Source: JAGPCK01 sp964535575 (GTDB lineage: Bacteria > Bacteroidota > Bacteroidia > UKL13-3). Taken from it: a stretch of DNA of 64,000 nucleotides. Numbering within the stretch: the first letter of the stretch is position 1; every line of letters begins with the position of its first letter. This document shows, piece after piece, positions 7,860-17,581 of this stretch. The stretch lies in contig CAZHTC010000007.1 in assembly GCA_964535575.1 (NCBI GenBank), positions 62,001 to 126,000 of the forward strand, read 5' to 3'. Made by a program: the position numbers and the translations under genes. The notes beneath the pieces are model-generated. The model worked only from the letters and a program-made list of their open reading frames with translations. It was not told the DNA's origin and searched no databases.

Positions 7860-9491
7860 TTATAAGGCTACATGCTGACCGTACATACGGTCGCGCTGTT
7901 CGCGAATCGATTCGTCAGTGATGTACTCATCGTAAGTCATGCGCTTGTCCAAAATGCCGTTTGGCGTTAATTCAATAATGCGGTTGGCAACGGTTTGCAT
8001 AAACTCATGGTCGTGCGAGGTGAGCAAAATAATATGTTTCCATTCTTTCAGTGCATTGTTAAATGCCGTAATGGATTCCAGGTCGAGGTGGTTGGTAGGC
8101 TCATCTAAAAGCAAACAATTGGCATTGGTAAGCATCATGCGCGAAATCATACAACGCACTTTTTCTCCTCCCGAAAGCACATTTGATTTTTTAAAAACCT
8201 CTTCGCCCGAGAAAAGCATTTTGCCTAAAAAGCCGCGGATGTATGTTTCATCTTTTTCGGCCGAAAACTGACGAAGCCAGTCAATCAGGTTATCGTCTCC
8301 GTTAAAAAAAGCAGCATTCTCATTAGGAAGGTAGGAGCGGGTTATGGTTTGTCCCCAGGTAAACGTGCCGTTATCGGCCTGCTGGTTGCCCATTAAAATT
8401 TCAAACATCGTTGAAATGGCCTGATGATCCCTTCCAAGTAGGGCTACTTTGTCTCCTTTGTTCAGGGTAAAACTTACATCATTAAAAAACACGGTTCCGT
8501 CAGCCGCTTTTTTACTCAGGTGCTCCACCAGTAAAATCTGATCTCCGCAATCGCGTTCGGCCCTGAAAATAATTCCGGGGTATTTACGGGTGGATGGTTT
8601 AATATCATCTATTACCAGTTTATCCAATAATTTTTTCCGGCTGGTAGCCTGTCGCGATTTGGATGCATTGGCACTAAAACGTTCCACAAACTCCTGCAGT
8701 TCCTTACGCCTGTCTTCAATCTTTTTATTCTGGTCCGAGCGCTGACGAAGGGCCAGCTGGCTCGACTCGTACCAAAAGGTATAGTTACCTGTGTAGAGCT
8801 GAATTTTACCAAAATCTATATCGGCCATATGGGTACATACGGCATCCAGAAAGTGACGGTCGTGCGATACTACAATTACCGTATTTGGGAAATCGGCCAG
8901 AAAATCTTCGAGCCAGCTGATGGTTTCCACGTCCAAATCGTTGGTAGGCTCATCGAGCAGCAGAATATCAGGGTTTCCAAAAAGAGCCTGCGCCAGCAAC
9001 ACACGTACTTTTTCTTTTCCGTTCAGTTCACTCATTTGCACGGTATGCAATTCTTCTTTTACACCCAGACTGCTTAATAAATTGGCGGCATCACTTTCGG
9101 CATTCCAGCCTTCCATTTCGGCAAATAAATGTTCCAGCTCTCCGGCCCGGTGCCCATCGGCTTCACTAAAATCGGGTTTGGCATAAATGGCATCTTTTTC
9201 ATGCATAATGTCCCACAGTTTTTTATTTCCCATAAGCACGGTTTGCAACACAGGGAAAGCGTCAAATGCAAAGTGGTTTTGGCTTAGCACACTCATGCGC
9301 TCGCCCGGAGTTATGGAAACTTGTCCGGTACTCGGGTCTATTTCGCCCGACAGAATTTTGAGGAAAGTAGATTTTCCGGCTCCGTTGGCTCCAATAATGC
9401 CGTAACAGTTGCCGGGCGTAAATTTGATATTTACTTCGTCAAAAAGAACGCGCTTGCCATAACGAAGAGAAAGATTTGATACTGAGATCAT
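7860..9491 (-). CDS. ybiT: ABC-F family ATPase, YbiT-like
   Basis: A 543-residue soluble protein with two ABC domains and no membrane segments. Members of this family bind the ribosome and act on translation. It follows E. coli YbiT closely: YGIIGANGAGKSTFLKIL is Walker A of domain 1, LLLDEPTNDLD is Walker B, and the linker SRFSANASKSRQATSR-type motif is present (ERFSANASKSRQATSRKK). In domain 2 the Walker A is degenerate: the usual GxNGxGKST is replaced by LLGRDHQAISTMFEIL, while the signature LSGGEKVRCM and LLLDEPTNHLDLES remain. I recall the same loss in other Bacteroidota YbiT proteins, so it is probably not a sequencing error. Confidence 0.92.
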   Translation of the reverse strand: MISVSNLSLRYGKRVLFDEVNIKFTPGNCYGIIGANGAGKSTFLKILSGEIDPSTGQVSITPGERMSVLSQNHFAFDAFPVLQTVLMGNKKLWDIMHEKDAIYAKPDFSEADGHRAGELEHLFAEMEGWNAESDAANLLSSLGVKEELHTVQMSELNGKEKVRVLLAQALFGNPDILLLDEPTNDLDVETISWLEDFLADFPNTVIVVSHDRHFLDAVCTHMADIDFGKIQLYTGNYTFWYESSQLALRQRSDQNKKIEDRRKELQEFVERFSANASKSRQATSRKKLLDKLVIDDIKPSTRKYPGIIFRAERDCGDQILLVEHLSKKAADGTVFFNDVSFTLNKGDKVALLGRDHQAISTMFEILMGNQQADNGTFTWGQTITRSYLPNENAAFFNGDDNLIDWLRQFSAEKDETYIRGFLGKMLFSGEEVFKKSNVLSGGEKVRCMISRMMLTNANCLLLDEPTNHLDLESITAFNNALKEWKHIILLTSHDHEFMQTVANRIIELTPNGILDKRMTYDEYITDESIREQRDRMYGQHVAL

Positions 9492-9510
9492 GCGGTAAAA
9501 AAATGAGGCG

Positions 9511-9518
9511 CAAAGGTA
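9511..9518 (-). promoter_or_regulatory. Candidate -7 box of the ABC-F gene (TACCTTTG)
   Basis: On the minus strand TACCTTTGC matches TAnnTTTG, 19 nt before the ATG at 9491. Confidence 0.5.
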
Positions 9519-9555
9519 GGGGTTTTACGGCATTTTCGGAAAGGAAGAATTTTAC

Positions 9556-9589
9556 AAAAAAGGGCTGAGGCAACCACGGCCTCCGCCCT
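9556..9589 (-). terminator. Rho-independent terminator of the universal stress gene
   Basis: Read on the minus strand: AGGGC-G-GAGGC, a 7-nt loop, GCCTC-A-GCCCT, then a run of six T. It is a 10-bp stem with one mismatch and lies 26 nt after the stop of the gene at 9615-10445. Confidence 0.8.
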
Positions 9590-9614
9590 AATCAATTAAA
9601 TCAGCAATATGAAA

Positions 9615-10445
9615 TTAGTCTTTTCTAAAGGTAAGCAAAGGTGTTTTGGTGTGATAAGCCATTCGCTTGGTGAGGCTGCGATGGAATATTTTATCAAAAA
9701 ACCCACGGTGGTGAGTGGCCATAGCTACCACATCAAAATTCCCCTGATTGATGTATTTATTGAGCGCATCGTAAATTTTTTCACTTTTCACCTCGTCATA
9801 TTTCACTTTGGAGTAACTGGCCATTTTACCATAATTCTCAAAGCGTATTTCGCTCATTTTAAAATAGCGGTCGAGTTCATTTTTTACATGCAGCACGGTA
9901 ATGTTTGCGCCAAATCCTTTGGCAAATTCAATCAGTCCGCCAAAGGTTTTTCCTTCGGGCATGGTTAAATCGGTGGTGTAAAGAATGGATTTGATGTCCG
10001 AGTATTTGCTTTTGGCAGGAATTGCCAATACGGGGCATTCCGATTTTTCGAGCACACTCGCGGTATTGCTTCCCACCAGTAGTTCTTCAATGCCGCTGGC
10101 TCCGGTGGTACCCATTACAATCAACTCATGTTTTGATTTTTTGGCGTGCGAAATAATTTCGGGAACGGCAAAACCGCTTTTTGTTTTTCCTTTTATCACC
10201 AAACCCGGAAAAGCTTTTTGAATTTTTTCAATGGCTTTTTTAAGGTTGGCATGCGAAGAATTTTCCATTTCCTTAATCATACTATCCAGCGAACCGGCTG
10301 GAACAACCGGGTCGACAACGGGGATGGTATAAATGTGGTAGAGGGTTATTTCGGCATTAAACTTTAGGGCAATCTCTCCGGCAAATTTGGCTGCGTTTTC
10401 TGCACACTTGGAGAAATCGGTAGGGACCAGAATTTTTTTAATCAT
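9615..10445 (-). CDS. Universal stress protein, tandem UspA domains
   Basis: A 276-residue cytoplasmic protein with two UspA folds. Domain 1 (about 1-145) starts MIKKILVPTDFSKCAENAAK and ends with GTTGASGIEELLVGSNTASV, which fits the ATP-binding G-x2-G-x9-G-S/T pattern. Domain 2 (about 150-276) starts SILYTTDLTMPEGKTFGGL and carries DVVAMATHHRGFFDKIFHRS, where the glycine ATP motif is lost, as is common in tandem Usp proteins. It is monocistronic, with its own terminator and a divergent neighbour at 10618. Such proteins are usually induced by starvation, oxygen or redox stress. Confidence 0.93.
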   Translation of the reverse strand: MIKKILVPTDFSKCAENAAKFAGEIALKFNAEITLYHIYTIPVVDPVVPAGSLDSMIKEMENSSHANLKKAIEKIQKAFPGLVIKGKTKSGFAVPEIISHAKKSKHELIVMGTTGASGIEELLVGSNTASVLEKSECPVLAIPAKSKYSDIKSILYTTDLTMPEGKTFGGLIEFAKGFGANITVLHVKNELDRYFKMSEIRFENYGKMASYSKVKYDEVKSEKIYDALNKYINQGNFDVVAMATHHRGFFDKIFHRSLTKRMAYHTKTPLLTFRKD

Positions 10446-10617
10446 AACGATACAAATTAATTTAGTTCAGCACACATAATAGATAAATTACCAAATCAAA
10501 GGTACTATAACTTCTACTTGAAAAAGAATGATTTACGTCATTATGAGCTTTGATATATATCATCGTTTTCGTTGAGTGATTGAAATTTATGGGTAAATGC
10601 ATTGTATTTTCGCCAGT

Positions 10618-12828
10618 ATGATGCCGAGAATATTTAATAAAAAGCTACTCTTACTGGTTTGCCTCATTGCCTCCGGATATGTTTCGATGGCCCAAATAAG
10701 CAACTGGACACAGATGCTCAACGGTGAACTGGAAGGAGGTGACATACGCAGTTATCTTTACCACAAAGGGGTGTTGTATGCCGGAGCAAGAGGAGGTATT
10801 TTTAAAACCACAAACAAAGGCCTTCAGTGGACCTATACCAGCAATGGAATAGGCATCGAAAACTCGACCGAGATTAACTGGCTCACCCAGCTTAACGATA
10901 CTTTATTTGCAGCAACTACATACGGACTGGCAAAATCAACCGATGCAGGAGTAACCTGGACCAGTTGTACCGACCCCGGAGATTTGCGTCAGTATATTGA
11001 CCGCGTGTTTACTCTGGGAAACCGCCTGGTGGTAACGGCAAAAACACCGGGCAACCAATGGAAAATGTTCAGCTCTACCGATTATGGAAAAACATGGACC
11101 AGCGGGTCGCATATCTTTACCAAACGCCCCCATATTTACAAGGTGAGAAACGATTTTGTTATTATCGACCGCGGTCCCGATTCGCTTTACACAACTACTG
11201 ACGGCCTTACCATTACCCATTTTCCTACCCTGAATTTACCTCCCGGAGCTATACTTGAAAGTTTTGCCGGTGATACTGCGGTAAGCTCCAATTACGTATA
11301 TGCCATTGTTGATTATACGGGGATTTATCGCCTCAATTTAACCAATGGAGTATGGGAAGATTCGGTAAATACCATTTATCCGCGGGCTGAGTTGTACAAC
11401 CTGTATTACTACAACAATAAACTAATTGTATGCGGCATTGATTATAATCCACATTTCAAACCCAATATGTATATCTCCTACGATCAGGGGATGAATTGGT
11501 TCAAATTACCAGCACCATTCGGAGTGCAGTTTCCAATGATGCAGCAGGTTATATGGATGGGAGGCAATGATATGATGGCGGTTTTTTATTACGAAAATTT
11601 TTATTCGTCAAACGGTGGATTAAACTGGGGTAAACGTTCGGGCGGGTTATATGCAAGCAAGTCAACCACTACGGTAACATCAGGAGGGGCGCTGATCACT
11701 ACCTTCTCCTACAAAGGTATTGTCCGCTCTACCGACAACGGCCTTAACTGGAATTTATCAAACACAGGCATTGACAGCCCCGAAATTTTTGTGAGCGATA
11801 TTATCAAAACCCGCGACCGCGTGTATGCTTCCCTCAAAGTGCATTTGGGTGACACCATGCGGTTATATCAGTCGGCAAATAACGGAGTAAGCTGGACCCG
11901 TTGTACCGTTCCATCGGGGATATATGAATTTGATCTGATTGGCAGCAACGATTCAAGCCTGTTTATCCGTAACCGCACAGGCAGTAATGTTTTTGTGTAC
12001 CGATCTACTAATTACGGGCAGAGTTTTGAAAACGTGCACAGCAAACTTCCGGTTGAATTAACTACGGGGGTGGGCTCGGTAACTTCGATCATAGGCGCAA
12101 GAGATACGTTAATGATACAAGGTAAAGATGCGCTGGGATATTCCAAATTATTCATCTCCACCGATAATGCCGAAACATTTACCGCAGTAAATACCGGTGT
12201 TCCAACGGCAGTAGGCTCTGAGGTATTGAAAATATTACCCGGCTCATCATATTTCCTGGCCGTGTGCCGCAATTTTACCGATAGTATTAAGTATTTTGTA
12301 AATGGTAAATGGGTAAATGCAAAGGGACAAAACCTTCCGGATCAACCTAAATTATTTGTGGTAGATCAGGTAGGCGAGCGATTGTTTGCGGCTACCAACA
12401 GAGGGGTGTATCTTAGCATTAATTTCGGATACAGCTGGATTTTTGTCGACAACGGACCCAATGGAGGGGTTAGCATAGGAAAGTTTTTTGCAACGCCTCA
12501 ATACCTGTTTGTATCCACACAAAATAACGGAATATGGAGGAATACCCTGCAGGTAGGCGTTTCGCCTGGGCAAAATCCTTCGGCAGCCACGGCAGTGGTG
12601 TATCCGAATCCGGCACATAACAGTTCAGTGATTCAACTGCAGGGAGTTTGCACGCAGCAGGCTCAGTTAACCGTGTTCGATATTCAGGGAAAAACAATAT
12701 TGAATGAAACCGTTGAACCCGGACAAAGGGAAGTTGTTTTAACTACTTCGGGTTGGATGAACGGGCTCTACTTTTTTAAAATAAACGGCAAAGAATTAGT
12801 GGTAGGGAAAATAGTGGTGCAACATTAA
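10618..12828 (+). CDS. T9SS-secreted BNR/sortilin-like beta-propeller protein
   Basis: About 736 residues from ATG 10618. An earlier ATG at 10597 lies upstream of a -7-like TATTTTCG (10605-10612) and would spoil the signal peptide. The start MMPRIFNKKLLLLVCLIASG followed by YVSMAQ is a signal peptide. The body repeats the BNR/Asp-box pattern S-x-D-x-G-x-x-W: STDAGVTWTS, SSTDYGKTWTSG, STDNGLNWNLS, SANNGVSWTRC, STDNAETF, suggesting one or two propellers. The last ~80 residues, starting VYPNPAHNS, are a type A T9SS sorting domain, so the protein should be exported by T9SS. No enzyme motif was seen; it may bind or cleave glycans or act as an adhesin. Confidence 0.85.
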   Translation: MMPRIFNKKLLLLVCLIASGYVSMAQISNWTQMLNGELEGGDIRSYLYHKGVLYAGARGGIFKTTNKGLQWTYTSNGIGIENSTEINWLTQLNDTLFAATTYGLAKSTDAGVTWTSCTDPGDLRQYIDRVFTLGNRLVVTAKTPGNQWKMFSSTDYGKTWTSGSHIFTKRPHIYKVRNDFVIIDRGPDSLYTTTDGLTITHFPTLNLPPGAILESFAGDTAVSSNYVYAIVDYTGIYRLNLTNGVWEDSVNTIYPRAELYNLYYYNNKLIVCGIDYNPHFKPNMYISYDQGMNWFKLPAPFGVQFPMMQQVIWMGGNDMMAVFYYENFYSSNGGLNWGKRSGGLYASKSTTTVTSGGALITTFSYKGIVRSTDNGLNWNLSNTGIDSPEIFVSDIIKTRDRVYASLKVHLGDTMRLYQSANNGVSWTRCTVPSGIYEFDLIGSNDSSLFIRNRTGSNVFVYRSTNYGQSFENVHSKLPVELTTGVGSVTSIIGARDTLMIQGKDALGYSKLFISTDNAETFTAVNTGVPTAVGSEVLKILPGSSYFLAVCRNFTDSIKYFVNGKWVNAKGQNLPDQPKLFVVDQVGERLFAATNRGVYLSINFGYSWIFVDNGPNGGVSIGKFFATPQYLFVSTQNNGIWRNTLQVGVSPGQNPSAATAVVYPNPAHNSSVIQLQGVCTQQAQLTVFDIQGKTILNETVEPGQREVVLTTSGWMNGLYFFKINGKELVVGKIVVQH

Positions 12829-13694
12829 AAATATAACCACAGCGGGATAAGTGGAAGCATAAACACCGCATCCCCTATAATTCGGTACCGTTCGTCTTCA
12901 TAAAAAAATTCACTTCGGTAAAACAGGCCAAAGAGAATAAACCCCATAGCGGTGCGGGTAATGGAAATCATAAGGTAGAGCGGTGTAGCATCCATGCGCA
13001 CCATAGTGAGGTTTATGGTGAGCACCAATGCAAACAGAACCATAATAACTTTTCCTACGTTTTCTGCGCCCAGCAAGGCTGATAACGACCGTTGATTATT
13101 TTCCTTGTCGGTATCGGTTTCGAAATATGAAAAAACAAGCAGGTTCATAAGTGCCAGTAAAAAAAACGGAACCACAATCACCATAAATGCCCTGAAGGAA
13201 AGCGCAGGTACCAGCCAAAGTTTGCTGCCCCATACTCCGGTAGTGTACACCAAAGCAATGAGCGGTTCTTTCTGAAACCATTTGCTCCTTGCGGAAGGGA
13301 GCATATTTACGGCAATAAGGTAAGCAGCCACCCCCGAGACTACCAGCAACCCGAACACAAGCATGGTATAGGGCAATCGGTTTACCGCAAGCCAGCTGTT
13401 CAGTAAAAATGCAATAACAACTGCCGGCCACAGAAAACGTTGATAGGTTTTATGAAATTGATGGCGTTTGCTTAGGAGCTTTCTTTCTTTTCGGCTGATA
13501 TCAATTAGGCGGTCAATAGTGTACACCAGCCAGATGCTAAGTGCTAAACAGGTATTGTACACGGCAGTGGGTTCGGTTACCTGAAGCACCTTCCCGGCAA
13601 AACAGGAGCAAATTACTGCCCCTGCCACTACATCCAGATTGAGGTAAGTGAGTGTACGGTAAAAACGCAATAACATCCCTGCAAAGAAAAACAT
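12825..13694 (-). CDS. UbiA-like multi-pass membrane protein
   Basis: About 289 residues from ATG 13694 (MFFFAGMLLRFYRTLTYLNL). A longer frame from 13823 would overlap the divergent prolyl oligopeptidase gene, so it was not chosen. The protein has about eight hydrophobic segments. WLVYTIDRLID in the second loop resembles the Asp-rich NDxxDxxxD motif of UbiA prenyltransferases, and a second acidic patch FSYFETDTDKENNQRS matches the position of their second Asp motif. A prenyl-transfer role is an inference, because the motif is shorter than in MenA or UbiA. It overlaps the end of the 10618 gene by 4 nt, convergently. Confidence 0.6.
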   Translation of the reverse strand: MFFFAGMLLRFYRTLTYLNLDVVAGAVICSCFAGKVLQVTEPTAVYNTCLALSIWLVYTIDRLIDISRKERKLLSKRHQFHKTYQRFLWPAVVIAFLLNSWLAVNRLPYTMLVFGLLVVSGVAAYLIAVNMLPSARSKWFQKEPLIALVYTTGVWGSKLWLVPALSFRAFMVIVVPFFLLALMNLLVFSYFETDTDKENNQRSLSALLGAENVGKVIMVLFALVLTINLTMVRMDATPLYLMISITRTAMGFILFGLFYRSEFFYEDERYRIIGDAVFMLPLIPLWLYF

Positions 13695-13705
13695 TTTTAG
13701 TTTTA

Positions 13706-13713
13706 TACCTTTG
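13706..13713 (+). promoter_or_regulatory. Candidate -7 box of the prolyl oligopeptidase gene (TACCTTTG)
   Basis: Exact TAnnTTTG match, 16 nt before the ATG at 13730. Confidence 0.5.
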
Positions 13714-13729
13714 CCTGAAATGAAGGCGC

Positions 13730-15859
13730 ATGAAAAAAATAATTTATAATACATTAATACTGGCTGTAGCAATGAATTTAAACCCCGATGGGTTATTGGC
13801 TCAAAACAAACCCGTGTACCCAAATACCCCTAAAGGAAATCAGGTTGACCATTACGGAAACAAAGAAGTAGCCGACCCTTACCGTTGGCTCGAAAACGAA
13901 AATGCCGACTCTACCAAAAACTGGGTGGATGCGCAAAATGCCGCTACCATGGGATACCTGAGTCAGATAAGTTACCGTGATAAAATTAAGGGAAGACTCA
14001 CGCAACTGTGGAACTATGCGAAATACAGTGCTCCTTTTCGCTCGGGCAATAAATACTTTATGTATAAAAACAATGGTTTGCAAAATCAAAGCGTACTGTA
14101 CATAATGGAAAACCCCGAAACGGAGGGAAAAGTGCTGATTGATCCTAATACTTTATCAATGGATGGAACCGTTTCGCTCACCACGTTTGTTGCCGATAAC
14201 AAAGGGAAATTTGCAGTATATGGCACATCGAGCGGAGGAAGCGACTGGAATGAATTTTTTGTAATCAATCTGGAAACAGGAGCCAAAACAGCCGACCACC
14301 TGAAATGGATAAAATTTTCGGGGGTAGCCTGGTACGGAGACGGATTTTACTATTGCCGCTACGATGCCCCGGTTGACGGAAAAGAACTGTCGGCCATGAA
14401 CGAGTACCACAAAGTGTATTACCACAAGCTGGGCGAAGACCAGAGCAACGACCAACTCGTTTTTCACGATGCCACCAAACCTCTCCGTTATTATGATATC
14501 AGCGTAACCGAAGATGAACATTACCTGGTAATGCATATATCGGAGGGAGCCGCTTCAAAAAATGCTGTCTGGGTAAAGGACCTTACTAAAAAAGAATCGA
14601 AGTTTATTCCGTTTATCGATGATTTTGTAAGCGAAAACGTAGTAATTGATAATATTGGGGATAAACTTTTAATGATGACCAACCGCAGTGCTCCTAATAA
14701 ACGGCTGGTGCTGGTTGATTTAAAAGCCCCCTGGGAAGATACCTGGAAAAATATTTTACCTGCAGGAAAAGATGTGCTCGAATCGGTTTCGTATACCGGT
14801 GGGAAAATTTTAGCGGTGTACATGAAAGATGTGGCCAACCATGCTTTTGTATATGATACCACCGGAAAATTAATTCACGAGGTAAAACTTCCTACGCTTG
14901 GCACCATTGGCGGTTTTGGTGGCCGTCACAGCGATAAGGAAATTTTTTATTCATTCACTTCGTTTACCTACCCGTCTTACATTTACCGCTATCAGATTGA
15001 CAAAAACAAATCAACGCTGTATAAAAAGCCCGAAATACAATTCAACCTTGACGAGTACCAGACCAAACAGGTTTTTTACACCAGCAAAGACGGCACAAAA
15101 GTTCCCATGTTTATTGTACACAAAAAGGGGCTGGTGCTTGACGGCAATAACCCAACGCTGCTGTATGGCTATGGGGGATTTAATATCAGCTTAACCCCAT
15201 CATTCAGCATTTCCAATCTGGTGTTTTTAGAAAATGGTGGTGTATATGCACTGGCCAATTTGCGCGGAGGAGGAGAATATGGCGAAACATGGCATGAAGG
15301 AGGAATGCTTTACAAAAAACAAAATGTGTTTAACGATTTTATTGCTGCTGCCGAATACCTGATTGCACAAAAATATACTTCGCCCCAAAAACTGGCTATA
15401 AAAGGAGGCTCCAATGGTGGATTGCTGGTGGGAGCAGTCATGTGCCAGCGACCTGAGTTATTTAAAGTAGCCCTGCCTGCCGTGGGAGTTATGGATATGT
15501 TGCGCTACCATAAGTTCACAATCGGCTGGGGATGGATGGGAGAATACGGTTGTGCCGATAGTGCAGCTGGATTTAAGACACTTTATCGTTATTCTCCACT
15601 GCACAATCTTAAGTCCGGATTAACTTATCCGGCTACATTGGTTACCACTGCCGATCATGATGATCGTGTGGTGCCGGCCCACTCCTATAAATTTATTGCC
15701 ACGTTGCAGGCTTGTCAGGCCGGTGATAATGCCGTGCTTATCCGCATTGATAAAAAAGCAGGACACGGAGCAGGAAAACCAACTTCAAAACTTATTGACG
15801 AAGCCACCGACCAATGGGCATTTACTTTTTTTAACCTGGGCATTACAACCGTAAAATAA
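13730..15859 (+). CDS. Prolyl oligopeptidase (S9A family)
   Basis: A 709-residue serine peptidase that cleaves short peptides after proline. Residues 1-25 form a signal peptide (LILAVAMNLNPDGLLAQ), so it acts in the periplasm or outside. The seven-bladed propeller (about 70-430) follows YPNTPKGNQVDHYGNKEV and DPYRWLEN. The catalytic alpha/beta-hydrolase domain has GGSNGGLL with nucleophile Ser561, TADHDDRVVPAHSYKF with the acid, and KKAGHGAGKP with His679. All three match the family pattern and length (about 700). The DUF4476 gene follows after 19 nt and may be co-transcribed. Confidence 0.95.
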   Translation: MKKIIYNTLILAVAMNLNPDGLLAQNKPVYPNTPKGNQVDHYGNKEVADPYRWLENENADSTKNWVDAQNAATMGYLSQISYRDKIKGRLTQLWNYAKYSAPFRSGNKYFMYKNNGLQNQSVLYIMENPETEGKVLIDPNTLSMDGTVSLTTFVADNKGKFAVYGTSSGGSDWNEFFVINLETGAKTADHLKWIKFSGVAWYGDGFYYCRYDAPVDGKELSAMNEYHKVYYHKLGEDQSNDQLVFHDATKPLRYYDISVTEDEHYLVMHISEGAASKNAVWVKDLTKKESKFIPFIDDFVSENVVIDNIGDKLLMMTNRSAPNKRLVLVDLKAPWEDTWKNILPAGKDVLESVSYTGGKILAVYMKDVANHAFVYDTTGKLIHEVKLPTLGTIGGFGGRHSDKEIFYSFTSFTYPSYIYRYQIDKNKSTLYKKPEIQFNLDEYQTKQVFYTSKDGTKVPMFIVHKKGLVLDGNNPTLLYGYGGFNISLTPSFSISNLVFLENGGVYALANLRGGGEYGETWHEGGMLYKKQNVFNDFIAAAEYLIAQKYTSPQKLAIKGGSNGGLLVGAVMCQRPELFKVALPAVGVMDMLRYHKFTIGWGWMGEYGCADSAAGFKTLYRYSPLHNLKSGLTYPATLVTTADHDDRVVPAHSYKFIATLQACQAGDNAVLIRIDKKAGHGAGKPTSKLIDEATDQWAFTFFNLGITTVK

Positions 15860-15878
15860 CATCCGTAAAATTTCAAAT

Positions 15879-16985
15879 ATGAAAAAATTAACCACTTCTC
15901 TTTTTATTTTGTTGAGTATCGCTTTTGCGACACAGGCGCAAACCAAATGCGGTTCTCCGGTCAATAACCTGCTGTTTCAGCAATTGTACCGTACGGTGCA
16001 AAGCCAAACGCAGGCGCAGGGCAAACTTACCGAGGCAAAAAATGTAGCCGCCAATAATTGCCTCACCACGGCTCAGGTAAAACAGATTGCCGGGACATTT
16101 GAAAATGATTACGACCGACTTGAATTTTGCAAAGCAGCCTATGTCAATACCTTTGATAAAGATAATTTTTACGATGTGTATGATGTGTTTGCTTATTATT
16201 CCACGGTGTTTCGTCTGCACGATTTTGTAAATGGAATTGTACGCAAGTCACGCCCTGTTCCTCCACCTACCGAAACTAAACCAACACCGCCACCCGCTCC
16301 CGAGGATCCGTTTAAGAACATCACTTTTCCTGACTACCGCATGTACACAGGTAACAAAGGATGCAATATGCCCATTGCTGAAAATGATTTTGACTACCAT
16401 CTGAAAAATGTAAAAGCCACCATAGGCGAAAACAATAAATTTAACAGCACAATGGCTGTGGTAAACAGCAATTGTTTGTCGGCTGCACAACTAATGAAAC
16501 TGGCACTTGTAATGGAACTGGAAACTTCACGGCTCAATTTGTTGAAAGCTGCATATGCGCATTGTTACGATCAGGGCAATTACAACAAGATGATTCAGGT
16601 GTTTAAACACCAACCCAACCAGGACGAACTGATGGCATTTTATAATGAGCAGAACAAACCAAAAGGAGATGAACAGCCGGTTCCTCCTCCATGCAGTGTG
16701 TCGGATGCTGATATGGCTGCCATCAAAAACACTATCTCCAAACAATATGTAGAGAGCAGTAAGGTTACCACCATCAAGCAAATCATCCGCAGTAAAAAAT
16801 GTTTTACCGTGAACCAGATTAAAGATATCATTAAACTCATGAGCATTGAATCGTACAAAATGGATATGGCCAAATTTGCCTATGAGTTTTGCATCGATAA
16901 GGAAAATTATTTTCAGGTAGCCGATGTGCTGAACATTGCCTCGTACAAACGGGAACTGAGTGAATTTTTGGAGGGGAAACAGTAA
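15879..16985 (+). CDS. Secreted protein with three DUF4476-like repeats
   Basis: A 368-residue protein with a signal peptide (SLFILLSIAFATQAQ). Three homologous helical units of about 90 residues start at C24 (CGSPVNNLLF), at about 160 (CNMPIAENDF) and at about 273 (CSVSDADMAA). Each has a Cys near its start and a second Cys in the middle (NNCLT, SNCLS, KKCFT), then a K/A-A-x-AY-like helix and a D-x-x-NY turn. This is the DUF4476 pattern. Pro-rich linkers (RPVPPPTETKPTPPPAPEDP and EQPVPPPC) separate the units. The paired Cys suggest one disulfide per unit in the periplasm. The function is unknown. Confidence 0.82.
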   Translation: MKKLTTSLFILLSIAFATQAQTKCGSPVNNLLFQQLYRTVQSQTQAQGKLTEAKNVAANNCLTTAQVKQIAGTFENDYDRLEFCKAAYVNTFDKDNFYDVYDVFAYYSTVFRLHDFVNGIVRKSRPVPPPTETKPTPPPAPEDPFKNITFPDYRMYTGNKGCNMPIAENDFDYHLKNVKATIGENNKFNSTMAVVNSNCLSAAQLMKLALVMELETSRLNLLKAAYAHCYDQGNYNKMIQVFKHQPNQDELMAFYNEQNKPKGDEQPVPPPCSVSDADMAAIKNTISKQYVESSKVTTIKQIIRSKKCFTVNQIKDIIKLMSIESYKMDMAKFAYEFCIDKENYFQVADVLNIASYKRELSEFLEGKQ

Positions 16986-17078
16986 GAAGCTCATATTCTT
17001 TGACAAAAGTTTCAGGGTAACTTTACTTGAAAAACATCTTTGCTTCTTCTATGAGTGATAAACTGCAATATTTTGGGG

Positions 17079-17545
17079 GACTGCTTCGTTCCTCGCAGTG
17101 ACGTTCTTTTTTTGGAACTGCAAAACCCAAAACACACCGTCATCGCGAGTCATGTACTCATCGCGTGGCGATCTCCTTGTATGGAACCATGTGCTCTATT
17201 TGGGCGACTGCTTCGTTCCTCGCAGTGACGTTCTTTTTTTGGAACTGCAAAACCCAAAACACACCGTCATTGCGAGGAATGTACTCATGACGTGGCGATC
17301 TCCTCGTTTGAAACCAGGTGCTCTCTTGGGGACTGCTTCGCACCTTTCCGAAAGGTCGGGACAAGCGCAGTGACATTTTTTTTGGAACTGCAAAACCCAA
17401 ATACACCGTCATTGCGCGGAATGTACTCATGACAAAGCAATCTCCTTGTTTGAAACGATGTGCTTCTTTTGGGAGACTGCTTCCCCGTATAGACGGGATG
17501 TGTCACGTTCCTTCACGATGGGTCGGGACAAGCGCAGTGACGATG
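17079..17545. repeat. Array of four dispersed-repeat units with inverted ends
   Basis: The gap 16986-17627 holds no gene. Units start at GACTGCTTC at 17079, 17206, 17331 and 17475, with periods of 127, 125 and 144 bp; the last is partial. Each full unit has CCTCGCAGTGACG or a variant, a shared GGAACTGCAAAACCCAAA core, then CGTCATTGCGAGGAATG and a GCGATCTCC segment. CGTCATTGCGAGGAATG is nearly the reverse complement of the CGTTCCTCGCAGTGACG arm, so each unit can fold. This is the known CGTCATTGCGAGG type of intergenic repeat found in many bacteria. Confidence 0.85.
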
Positions 17546-17581
17546 AAATTGTGTACTCGCCAATTGCCGTGTATAAAACAT

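Noticed and set aside
9609..9968. Long plus-strand open frame (119 codons) inside the universal stress gene
   Set aside because: It lies antisense to a clear two-domain UspA protein; its composition is that of an antisense shadow, and it has no family motif.
17079..17545. CRISPR array
   Set aside because: Units are about 125-144 bp with near-identical contents throughout and no regular 30-bp repeat/spacer alternation; no cas genes are in view.
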